A stretch of 54,341 bases of DNA from Thioploca sp. GTDB taxonomy: Bacteria > Pseudomonadota > Gammaproteobacteria > Beggiatoales > Beggiatoaceae. The stretch is from contig DAOUSL010000006.1 of NCBI GenBank assembly GCA_030627235.1, forward strand, positions 1 through 54,341. Direction: 5' to 3'. How positions within the stretch are numbered: position 1 is the stretch's first letter; every line of letters starts with the position of its first letter. Below are positions 8,683 through 16,768 of the stretch, piece by piece. The notes under the pieces are model-generated. The model searched no databases. It was not told the origin of the DNA and saw only the letters and a program-made list of their open reading frames with translations. Made by a program: the position numbers and the translations under genes.

Positions 8683-10158
8683 ATGAATAAAGCTTGGCTA
8701 TTTATACTTATACCAAATTTAATTGTGGCTGCTCCTTTATATGAGTTCTCACCAACAACATTAACAATAATTAAGCCTACTAGCAATGATAGTATTTCCA
8801 TCACAGCTAATACTCAAGAGATTTTTGAGGTTAAAGGTGGTACTGGTGAATATACTTGGAAAACCAATATAGGTGTTTTTTATGAAACAGGAAATTCTAC
8901 AACTACCAGTATACAAGGGAATTCTATCACATACAAAGCACCATCATGTCAGGATGGATGTAAAGATGCTGTAACCGTTGTAGATGCTTATGGTCATAGT
9001 GATACAACAGAAATAGATGTGGTAGCAAATTCTGATGTATCATGTAATATTACTCCAGAAACATATGCAATGTCTACTGGTGGAAATGTAACTCTTGAGT
9101 TAAATGGTAATAACAAGACTGTTTCTTGGGTAACACATGATGGTGGTGAGTTATATGGACAAACAGGCCAGAAAATTATATTTACAGCAAATGCTGTTGG
9201 TACTTATAGGATTACCGGAACAGATATAATTGACCCAAATTGTAGTGCTATGGCTACTATTACGGTAGATTCAAACTGCCGGATTAATCCTCAAAATCCT
9301 ATAATATCGGTTGGTAAGAGCCAAAACTTTAGTATGGTAGGTTCTAATTGTGATGAGATTACTTGGGTTGCAGGTACTGGTGATATTAATAAAAATAGTG
9401 GTAGATATATAGCTCCAATTATTTCTGGTTTTGATAATGTTACAGCTACTGTCAAGAATACTGGTTATTCTGAAAAAACTATAGTAACAATTACACCAAG
9501 ATGTTTGATTACACCACAAAAAATTACTCTACAACCTAATGAATCACAATTTATTAATATAATATCTGGGAATGAGCCTTACACTATATCATCAATAACT
9601 CAAGGCAATATAAATAGAATTGATTCATATACTTTTGAATACACAGCTAGTCCAGAATCTGGAGAGGATATTGTTACTATTTGTTGTGGTAATGGAAGAC
9701 AATGCAAAGACATAGAAATTTCCGTAGAAGAAAAAATATCTGGTGAGTGTTCATTACCAGTCGATAATAATCAATTAAAGCTTATACCTGAATTTTCTAC
9801 AGTTTACAAAGGGGAACCTGCAAAAATACGCATTGATAATTTAGGCAATGAGTGTGATTGGTCTTTTAAAATATTGCAAGAAGGAATTGGTATAGATATC
9901 GTCAAAAAAACTGATGATTATATTGTAGTTGAACCAAAAACTGACATAGATTTTGGCACAGAATATCAACTAATATGTCGTGATGAAAACGGTGCTGAGG
10001 CACAATCTATAATTACTATTGCTAAATTACCAAATGACTTAGATTCTGATGGCCTTATTAGTGCTGATGAAATAAAAATCACTCTTGAACAGTTTTTTAA
10101 TGGTGAAGGAATGGACAGAACTATGTTATTTTTACATTTAGAAGCTTTTCTTATGTAA
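8683..10158 (+). CDS. Paralogue of the Ig-like EF-hand secreted protein, shorter
   Basis: This 491-residue protein has a signal peptide (about 1-17). The first three modules are highly similar to those of the 641-residue protein upstream, including identical stretches such as IGVFYETGNSTTTS and STGGNVTLELNGNN. The later modules diverge, and about two middle modules are missing. The terminal part is retained: the EF-hand loop DLDSDGLISADE (near residue 453) and the MDRTMLFLHLE helix. It is therefore a tandem duplicate with internal deletion. The 73-base gap after 8609 has no obvious terminator, so one transcript may cover 6169-10158. Confidence 0.8.
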   Translation: MNKAWLFILIPNLIVAAPLYEFSPTTLTIIKPTSNDSISITANTQEIFEVKGGTGEYTWKTNIGVFYETGNSTTTSIQGNSITYKAPSCQDGCKDAVTVVDAYGHSDTTEIDVVANSDVSCNITPETYAMSTGGNVTLELNGNNKTVSWVTHDGGELYGQTGQKIIFTANAVGTYRITGTDIIDPNCSAMATITVDSNCRINPQNPIISVGKSQNFSMVGSNCDEITWVAGTGDINKNSGRYIAPIISGFDNVTATVKNTGYSEKTIVTITPRCLITPQKITLQPNESQFINIISGNEPYTISSITQGNINRIDSYTFEYTASPESGEDIVTICCGNGRQCKDIEISVEEKISGECSLPVDNNQLKLIPEFSTVYKGEPAKIRIDNLGNECDWSFKILQEGIGIDIVKKTDDYIVVEPKTDIDFGTEYQLICRDENGAEAQSIITIAKLPNDLDSDGLISADEIKITLEQFFNGEGMDRTMLFLHLEAFLM

Positions 10159-10185
10159 CATAATGGAGATATAGTATCTGAATTA

Positions 10186-10824
10186 TCAATGAGGTAATGA
10201 GTGACCAATGAACTTATACCAACCACAATTTTTAACCAGTTTTAATAAACCTTCTCCATTTACTCCTAATGGTTCTATTTGTCCTTCTTTATAGAAATTT
10301 CTTAGTGCGGTATTTTCTGGTGAGTATATTATAAAATTATTTAGTTTTTCGTATTGTAATTCTTCTTTATATTTTTCAAGTTTATCTAATAAACTTTCAC
10401 GAGCAGTTTTACTAAGCTTTCTACCATTCCTTTTTAATAGCTCTTTCACAATCTCATCCAATTTTGAAGATAAAGCTAAATTGGAAATTGTTTTTTTCCA
10501 TTTAGAATAAGATTTATTGTCATGATCTAAAACATAATTTAATTTACGATTATTATCCAAATATAATTCAATTTTAATTGGTTTATCAATACTTTCATCA
10601 TCAAACCTAGAACGTGTTAATTCTGGAGAGGTAATTCTAATTCCACGATTGGCTAAAAATTCATTATCTAATTTATCTGTTTGAGCAGCCGCTACAAATG
10701 CAAGTGCTTCTAAAATATTGGTTTTACCAGAACCATTTTCCCCAATAAAAACATTAATCCGGCCAACTTCAATATCTAAATTATAAATAGATTTATAGTT
10801 TTCTATGTGGATTTTTCTTATCAT
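10186..10824 (-). pseudogene. Truncated duplicate of the AAA ATPase (5' half only)
   Basis: This 212-residue frame has the Walker A GENGSGKTN (28-36) and the N-terminal half of the ATPase at 15086-16267. It then runs into unrelated sequence after GVNGEGLLKL and stops. It lacks the signature, Walker B and H-switch, so it cannot hydrolyse ATP like its parent. The first 90 residues are almost identical to the intact copy. The coil region (about 90-150) is quite different in sequence and length, and identity returns at LQYEKLNNF. It belongs to the duplicated segment 10238-11030. Confidence 0.8.
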
Positions 10825-11030
10825 GATTAATTGGTTAGATAACTGGTAAAATTAGGATTGGTTAAACTTTTACGATGGGTAATTTACCATTTAGAAAATC
10901 TTGAGCGGCTTCTAAAGGTGTAGAGCCTTCTTCGGCAAAACATACTTGTAAGTCTCTAGCATTCATACGATTAATAAATCCAGCTCCAGAACCGCCAGTG
11001 ATGACAATATCTACTTCATCTATCGGATGT
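10238..11030. repeat. Direct duplication, copy A (nifX 3' end plus ATPase 5' half)
   Basis: This segment matches 15627-16473 in the same orientation. Similarity is very high at both ends and low in the middle (about 10350-10560, the ATPase coil region). Both copies include the gap between the nifX-like stop and the ATPase start. The unique 4.6 kb between them carries the channel chimera, the Toprim-like gene and the ATPase 3' half. Confidence 0.85.
10862..11030 (-). pseudogene. nifX-like gene fragment (3' end only)
   Basis: This is the last 56 codons of the NifX-like protein at 16305-16649, nearly identical and ending at the same TAA. The 5' half is missing: homology ends after the codons for the DEVDIVITGG region. 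The 100 bases beyond (11031-11134) are unrelated and hold no recognisable gene. Confidence 0.8.
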
Positions 11031-11134
11031 GGAGCGTTTTTCTCGTTCTTAAATGGTATAAATTAATTATAGTGATGTGCTTCGTTCATCAGTATATCCT
11101 CAATGAAATTAGCCACAACGCTTGATAATGATTA

Positions 11135-14089
11135 TTAACCACCAATCATATTCTTTAATTTACCTGTAGTTAAAACTTCTTCTAGTTTGGATGACGTTAA
11201 TGCAGATGTTCCTTTGAACGATTTAATCTCATCGATTGGTTTAATAATACCAGCTTGATTTAAATGAACCCAAATACGCTCCCAGACATCTTTTAAAACC
11301 TTAGTTTTATATTTATAATTTTCAGTTTTAAAATATATCACATAATTTGAGATCAATCTGTTACTACTTCTCTCTTGAATGCTTTCAAGCCGAACAAATG
11401 GCATAACATCTTTCACAATACCTTTATTGACTGAAAGTATTGCATTAATTAAAATATCTTCAATTTTTCTAGGATCATGCCGAGGATCAATATGGATACT
11501 ACACAGCAACCAATATTTATTATCAGGATAACTAAAATTGTGAATATCAGAACTCGACACTACACGATTGGGAATACTTAAAATATATTTCCTACGAGTT
11601 CGAATTTGAGTAACTCGCCAATTCATATCAACAATTACGCCTTCATCAAACTTGCCTATTTTAACCCAATCACCTACTCGGAAAGAACGTTCAAGACTAA
11701 GTGCAATACCAGAAAAAATATTTGTCAAGTTCATTTGGATAGCTAAACCAATAATACCAGCTAGTAAGCCGCCAGTTGCTAATAAACTAATAATTGGCCG
11801 GTTAAACACAAAAGCAATTATACCAAACAACGCTAATATATAAATAAGAGTAGAAATTAACAAACGCATAATGTTTGGAATAGAACGCCCAGTTTTTTCT
11901 TCTAAAGGCATCCATACAAACCGTTCTGCTGCTATACTAAAAAATATAGCTGGTATTATCCACCATAGTATCTCAAATATTGTTAAGATTATTTGGATTT
12001 TATTTATGTCAATTTTTATCAAAAACCATTCTCCAGCTATAATTTTACCTCCAATAATTTCAATTGAGATAAGCAAAAAAACAGTGAGAATAATCTGAAT
12101 AAACCATAGATATTTTAATTTTTTAGTGCTGATATTTTTCTTATAACTAAATAATATAAGCAATATTGTCATAACAATGGCAAATATAAAAAATTCAACT
12201 ATAAATTGAGAAGGAATTATCTCATGATAAAAATAAGCATTGTTACTAATTAAAATATTAGCATTGAATTGAGAATACTCGTATTCGTTACTATTCTTTG
12301 ATTTAAGATATTTAGGATCACCTAAAGTTTTTTCTTTAAAAATACTTTGAAAAAATATAAAGTCATCAATTGCCCAAGCTTTATCTTTAAAAAGATTAGT
12401 ATTATTTCTAGATTCTTTTAAATTATTTGTTAAATCCATACCCCAATTGTCAGTCACATAAATGATATTAGTTCGGTTTAAATTACTGTGACGAAAACTA
12501 ATTCCTAACGTATGTTGATTAGTAAAAAGTACAGAAGAACGAATATTTCCTTTAAAATAACCTTCAATTTCATAACGTAAATATTTACTATCAGCAGTTT
12601 CATTTATAACAGGTGTACCTAGTACAATTGGTTTTACAGCATTAATAAATTCAATATTTCCAAGCTCAAGTTCTTTATTTTTAGCTATAAACCACAGATA
12701 AAATTTAAGTTTATAAGTTATTGCATTGGGATCAAAATCGCTAATTTCACTAAATTGTACACCTGTATAAACCACATCATTTTTATGAAAAGATTTATTG
12801 CCAATTGAAACTTGCCCACGTTTATCAAAAGTTTTTTCATCATGAGGCATTTCTTGTAGCTGATCGTAAGCTGCAAGCAGATATTCACCTCTGTAAAGTC
12901 CCATAGAAATTGGTTTTGAAGCATTTCTTTCGTTAAAATAATTCAACCCGGTGGTTCCTTCAACAGCCTGTTTTGGAGTATTAAATTTATTAGCCAAAAT
13001 ATTTTGGATTTTTCCCCTATTCTTAGACAGCTCTTGTTCTTGAATATTAGCTTGCCTTATTGCTTCAACCAGCATGATAGCAGCATCCACAGCATAAAAT
13101 GCTTGAAATGGTAATTCTTCTTGGAATTTTTTCTTATAGTTTGAATTGAAATCATGAGCATATTTATTAGCTGTATCAAATAAAAATGGAGTTGAAACAT
13201 AGATGCCATCGGTATAAAAACCCGGTTGCTTTTGTTCTTTTGGTTCATCCTTAAAACCAGTGTAAAAAATTTTGCTTGCGTAAGAATCTGGGGCTACTAA
13301 TCGGTTTTTGATTCCAGCATCTCTAATTGACTTGACGAGTTCCACACCTTTAGGAGCTTGAGTTGCTAGAAAAATAAGACCAGCATCATCTTGATTAGTA
13401 TTCAATTCATTCACGATTTGCCTTATTCGTGCATGCTGTTTCAACTTACTAGTTTTAAGTGATAACATCCACTTACAACCATATTTTGTGCAACCATCTT
13501 TAGCATCATTTTTATTGGTTGTCTTCTCAAAAACACGAGCAAGATCAGCTCCATAAACATCATTTGTATAAATAATACTAATATTAGAATTAGGTTGTAT
13601 AAGATATTTTTTTGCGTAACCAGCTAGAAAACTGCCTTGCAAATTATTATCAAACATCATTCTGAAATACCATTCATTATTTTGAGTCAGTTCATTTAAG
13701 GAAGATGCAGGACTTATGGCAGGGATTTTATTTTTATAAATTTTTCCACCGGCTATAGAACAATCACTCATATGATGTCCAATTACGGCAATAGCATTAC
13801 TTTTTACAATTTCAATCGCTTTTTTGGTAGCTTCATTCGGATCATTTTTATCATCAATGATATCAAGTATGATTTTTTGATCACTTCTCAGTTGATTTAT
13901 GTTATCAAGATATAATTGAATAGCTTGAACCATTGACTGTCCTATTCTTTGATCATCGCCTGATAGTGGTCCCACAAATGCTATATGAATAGCATCGTCA
14001 TCTTCTTCAAAGAACTTTATTCCTACCCAAAGTGAAATAAGTAGCGAAATAGCAACTAATAGAAATAATTTTAAGAATTTTTTTTTCAT
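11135..14089 (-). CDS. Receptor-channel chimera: periplasmic binding domain plus MscS channel
   Basis: A 984-residue membrane protein. An N-terminal anchor (7-24) precedes a type-1 periplasmic ligand-binding domain of the branched-chain amino-acid receptor family (about 33-425; IHIAFVGPLSG opens the fold). Residues about 430-605 look beta-rich, with YKLKFYLWF, NIEFINAV and HTLGISFRH, a pattern reminiscent of Cys-loop channel ligand-binding domains (uncertain). Four to five transmembrane helices follow from about 633. From about 770 there is an MscS pore helix and beta domain (LLATGGLLAGIIGLAIQ, then SFRVGDWVKIG). The usual MscS role is tension-gated ion release; here ligand gating by a small molecule is inferred. 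It is transcribed away from the Toprim-like gene across a 345-base gap and sits inside the duplicated block. Confidence 0.85.
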   Translation of the reverse strand: MKKKFLKLFLLVAISLLISLWVGIKFFEEDDDAIHIAFVGPLSGDDQRIGQSMVQAIQLYLDNINQLRSDQKIILDIIDDKNDPNEATKKAIEIVKSNAIAVIGHHMSDCSIAGGKIYKNKIPAISPASSLNELTQNNEWYFRMMFDNNLQGSFLAGYAKKYLIQPNSNISIIYTNDVYGADLARVFEKTTNKNDAKDGCTKYGCKWMLSLKTSKLKQHARIRQIVNELNTNQDDAGLIFLATQAPKGVELVKSIRDAGIKNRLVAPDSYASKIFYTGFKDEPKEQKQPGFYTDGIYVSTPFLFDTANKYAHDFNSNYKKKFQEELPFQAFYAVDAAIMLVEAIRQANIQEQELSKNRGKIQNILANKFNTPKQAVEGTTGLNYFNERNASKPISMGLYRGEYLLAAYDQLQEMPHDEKTFDKRGQVSIGNKSFHKNDVVYTGVQFSEISDFDPNAITYKLKFYLWFIAKNKELELGNIEFINAVKPIVLGTPVINETADSKYLRYEIEGYFKGNIRSSVLFTNQHTLGISFRHSNLNRTNIIYVTDNWGMDLTNNLKESRNNTNLFKDKAWAIDDFIFFQSIFKEKTLGDPKYLKSKNSNEYEYSQFNANILISNNAYFYHEIIPSQFIVEFFIFAIVMTILLILFSYKKNISTKKLKYLWFIQIILTVFLLISIEIIGGKIIAGEWFLIKIDINKIQIILTIFEILWWIIPAIFFSIAAERFVWMPLEEKTGRSIPNIMRLLISTLIYILALFGIIAFVFNRPIISLLATGGLLAGIIGLAIQMNLTNIFSGIALSLERSFRVGDWVKIGKFDEGVIVDMNWRVTQIRTRRKYILSIPNRVVSSSDIHNFSYPDNKYWLLCSIHIDPRHDPRKIEDILINAILSVNKGIVKDVMPFVRLESIQERSSNRLISNYVIYFKTENYKYKTKVLKDVWERIWVHLNQAGIIKPIDEIKSFKGTSALTSSKLEEVLTTGKLKNMIGG

Positions 14090-14232
14090 AATATTATAAG
14101 AAATTATTTTCTCATTTCCAATGGCATTGTTGATAACATTTATTTGTAAAAAGTTAGTGTCATACTCACATTAATTATCCAACTTGTTTTATGGTTTCTA
14201 CGCACCAACGTAGGAATTCAAAGGTATGAAAC

Positions 14233-14306
14233 AGAGACTTTGATAGCAATTCTTAATTAATTTCAATATAATTTATTCAATTGGGAAATGCTATAGTAAA
14301 GTCTCT
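14233..14306. repeat. Inverted repeat in the channel/Toprim gap
   Basis: Arms AGAGACTTTGATAGCA (14233-14248) and TGCTATAGTAAAGTCTCT (14289-14306) pair with a two-base bulge across about 40 bases. A small hairpin CTACG/CGTAG lies at about 14199-14215. Together they fill much of the 14090-14434 gap, which has no gene. It could terminate the Toprim-like transcript or be a mobile palindrome. Confidence 0.5.
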
Positions 14307-14434
14307 ATGGGATAATGTCATTCTATACTATTTATAAATATAATTGACATAAAACATCTGTAGATTAATTTTTAAAACTGAGATCATAAATTATGGTGCT
14401 ATTCCTAATAGTATATCTTCTCTAAGATTATATT

Positions 14435-15082
14435 TTATGAAACATGTTCTGCTACAAACTTTAGGAAAATATTTAGGCTTTTATCTTTATTAGCAGTTGT
14501 TAGTAAGTTATTTTTTTTGAGGAATGGTTGGCTTAATTTATTATAAATTTTATATTTTTTTTGTACTTTTTTTCTTAAGCATTCACTTAACTTATCAAGA
14601 CAAAATTCAACTTCAATTATCTCGCAATGATAAGCTAATAACCAACACTCTAAAGAATGTACACAAATACAAAAAATAATTTTATGTGAATTCTCTTTGT
14701 AAAAGTCTTTTTTTCCTAGTTCTATTTCAGCGGTTAATTTATCAATTACATTATGTACTAAATCATTTGTACTTAAAAGATTACCATTTTCATCTTCATG
14801 TTTGACATTAAAGTCATTTCGTGGTGACACGTCGGTATCAATTTGAATAATTATATATTCATGATTTAATACATCTTCATGAAACCTTGTCATTTTTAAG
14901 TATTTGAATAAATTAGTATATCCACCACCACCATCACTAGCTTGTTTTTGTTTAGTTTTATCAAAAGGTGGTTGTAAATAAATAATATCTTCGTCTAAAT
15001 CTTCATCTTCAAAAAATCCACATAAAATATTTTCAATAGTAATTTGATCGGTAACACCTTCACTAGCTATGGCAAATTTCAT
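14435..15082 (-). CDS. Toprim-like protein paired with an AAA ATPase, candidate defence effector
   Basis: This 215-residue protein begins MKFAIASEGVTDQ, and Glu8 followed by IDTD (Asp82, Asp84) matches the E...DxD arrangement of Toprim-fold nucleases. A C.HSLECWLLA segment near 147-157 resembles proteins of the DUF4276/RloB type that accompany ABC-like ATPases. It starts 3 bases after the ATPase stop, so they form an operon. By analogy with OLD, PARIS and AbiL/RloAB-like pairs, it would be a nuclease or RNase controlled by the ATPase in phage defence. The family assignment is from visible motifs only. Confidence 0.6.
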   Translation of the reverse strand: MKFAIASEGVTDQITIENILCGFFEDEDLDEDIIYLQPPFDKTKQKQASDGGGGYTNLFKYLKMTRFHEDVLNHEYIIIQIDTDVSPRNDFNVKHEDENGNLLSTNDLVHNVIDKLTAEIELGKKDFYKENSHKIIFCICVHSLECWLLAYHCEIIEVEFCLDKLSECLRKKVQKKYKIYNKLSQPFLKKNNLLTTANKDKSLNIFLKFVAEHVS

Positions 15083-15085
15083 ATT

Positions 15086-16267
15086 CTAAAAATTCTTTGG
15101 TAAACCACCAATGTAGCCACGTAACATAGCTTCTGATAATTTAGTAGATTCATTTTCATAATATTTTGGTTCACTGTCAGCAGTTATACGCTTAACTCTG
15201 GTATGACCTTTTTTATTTCTGGACACGACAAATAATCGTTGCTCATCATCATTTAAATCTATACCATCTAAAATAGCCGGATTATGTGAGGTTAAAAATA
15301 CTTGCTTATCAAATTTATTAGCCAAATCTGCAATATTCTCGATAAGTTCGGTACATAATTTAGGATTTAAAGAAGCATCAATATTATCGACTGCAAAAAC
15401 AGCAGGAGTATCATCAGATACCATTAAAGCCGCATAAAATAGGATAAACAAAAAACCTTCGTTGGTACTTCTTTGGTCAAATACAGTTTTTAAAAACCGA
15501 TCTTGGATAATAACTTTTTCTTCTAATGATTGTTTGGGAATTTCCAGTGAATCAAACCAATTAAATAGTTCTAAAGTTTCTATTATTATATTTATTTTGT
15601 CTTCATCTTGAGCAATAACTTGTAATAGTTTTAATAAACCTTCTCCGTTTACTCCTAATGGCTCTATTTGGCCTTCTTTATAGAAATTTCTAAGTGCGGT
15701 ATTTTCTGGTGAGTATATTATAAAATTATTTAGTTTTTCGTATTGTAATTCTTTTTTTAATTGTTCATATTCTTTTTTTAATTGTTCAGTATCAGTTTGA
15801 ATCTTTTCTACATCTTTACTTAAATCACGGAGAATCCTTTCATGCTCCTCGGATTGACATTCTTTTTTTAATTGTTGAAATTTTTCTATAATTTTTTCTA
15901 CCTTTTTAATTGAATTATAGGGATTCAGTTTATCTGATAGCCATTTAGAATAAGCTTTATTATCATTATTTATAACAAAATTTAACTTTCTATCATCATC
16001 TAAATTTAATTTAATTATAATTGGTTTATCAATACTTTCATCATCAAACCTAGAACGTGTTAATTCTGGAGAGGTAATTCTAATTCCACGATTTGCTAAA
16101 AATTCATTGTCTAATTTATCTGTTTGAGCAGCCGCTACAAATGCAAGTGCTTCTAAAATATTGGTTTTACCAGAACCATTTTCCCCAATAAAAACATTAA
16201 TTCGGCCAACCTCAATATCTAGATTATAAATAGATTTATAGTTTTCTATGTGGATTTTTCTTATCAT
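15086..16267 (-). CDS. AAA/ABC-like ATPase of a two-gene defence-type module
   Basis: This 393-residue ATPase belongs to the RecF/OLD-like AAA_21 group. Walker A is GENGSGKTN (28-36). A Lys/Glu-rich coiled coil spans about 105-175. The C-terminal half has a Walker B-like FAVDNID, a D-loop SLNP and an H-switch TSHNPAILD. The residue after the Walker B aspartate is Asn rather than the usual catalytic Glu. I believe some relatives share this, but hydrolysis may be slow. The Toprim-like gene follows 3 bases downstream and the nifX-like gene lies 37 bases upstream. Its 5' half is duplicated at 10186-10824. A defence role is inferred from architecture, not shown. Confidence 0.75.
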   Translation of the reverse strand: MIRKIHIENYKSIYNLDIEVGRINVFIGENGSGKTNILEALAFVAAAQTDKLDNEFLANRGIRITSPELTRSRFDDESIDKPIIIKLNLDDDRKLNFVINNDNKAYSKWLSDKLNPYNSIKKVEKIIEKFQQLKKECQSEEHERILRDLSKDVEKIQTDTEQLKKEYEQLKKELQYEKLNNFIIYSPENTALRNFYKEGQIEPLGVNGEGLLKLLQVIAQDEDKINIIIETLELFNWFDSLEIPKQSLEEKVIIQDRFLKTVFDQRSTNEGFLFILFYAALMVSDDTPAVFAVDNIDASLNPKLCTELIENIADLANKFDKQVFLTSHNPAILDGIDLNDDEQRLFVVSRNKKGHTRVKRITADSEPKYYENESTKLSEAMLRGYIGGLPKNF

Positions 16268-16473
16268 GATTAATTGGTTAGATAACTGGTAAAATTAGGA
16301 TTGGTTAAACTTTTACGATGGGTAATTTACCATTTAGAAAATTTTGAGCCGCTTCTAAAGGTGCTGAACCTTCTTCGGCAAAACATACTTGTAAATCTCT
16401 AGCATTCATACGATTAATAAATCCAGCTCCAGAACCGCCAGTGATGACAATATCTACTTCATCTATCGGATGT
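15627..16473. repeat. Direct duplication, copy B (intact parent)
   Basis: This is the partner of 10238-11030. It carries the intact junction between the nifX-like gene and the full ATPase, so it is likely the parental arrangement. It is 54 bases longer than copy A because of a longer coil-coding region (about 15745-16000). Confidence 0.85.
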
Positions 16474-16649
16474 TTAGTTTGTGTATCAGTTGGATGGAAA
16501 TCATGAAATGCTAATTCTTTTGGCAAATCTAACCGTTTAACTTCTTGCGGTTCTTGATTCATTTCACCTTCATAGATGATAAAACGTCTCGCTCTACCAG
16601 CATGACCGGTAATGGTTTTAAAATTTTGACTAGTTACTGCTATTTTCAT
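16305..16649 (-). CDS. NifX/NafY-family (nitrogenase cofactor-like) small protein
   Basis: This 114-residue protein is of the dinitrogenase iron-molybdenum cofactor biosynthesis fold (PF02579-type). Diagnostic features are the start MKIAVTSQNFKTITGHAGRA, a glycine-rich VITGGSGAGF loop and the Ala/Gly-rich end. Such domains bind FeMo-cofactor precursors or related metal clusters, but many stand-alone members occur without nitrogenase. No nif gene is present in this window. It is 37 bases upstream of the ATPase on the same strand and its 3' half is duplicated at 10862-11030. A role in metal or cluster handling is only a family-level inference. Confidence 0.8.
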   Translation of the reverse strand: MKIAVTSQNFKTITGHAGRARRFIIYEGEMNQEPQEVKRLDLPKELAFHDFHPTDTQTKHPIDEVDIVITGGSGAGFINRMNARDLQVCFAEEGSAPLEAAQNFLNGKLPIVKV

Positions 16650-16677
16650 CCAGCTACTCCTTATGATTTAATAAATG

Positions 16678-16721
16678 TAGGAATACAAGATTTATCTTGC
16701 AAACTAAAGTTTGCATTCCTA
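16678..16721. repeat. Short palindrome related to the repeat at 46139-46241
   Basis: TAGGAATACAAG and TTTGCATTCCTA form imperfect inverted arms around TTTATCTTGCAA. The wording resembles the larger element at 46139-46241 (AGGAGTGCAAATTTATTTTGCAA-like arms). It lies between two minus-strand genes. Confidence 0.4.
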
Positions 16722-16768
16722 TTAAGAATTAATTATTCTAAAATGAACGTATTATAACATAATGTGAT

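Noticed and set aside
9271-9519. Open frame on the minus strand
   Set aside because: Antisense to the second Ig-like gene, with the same composition artefact.
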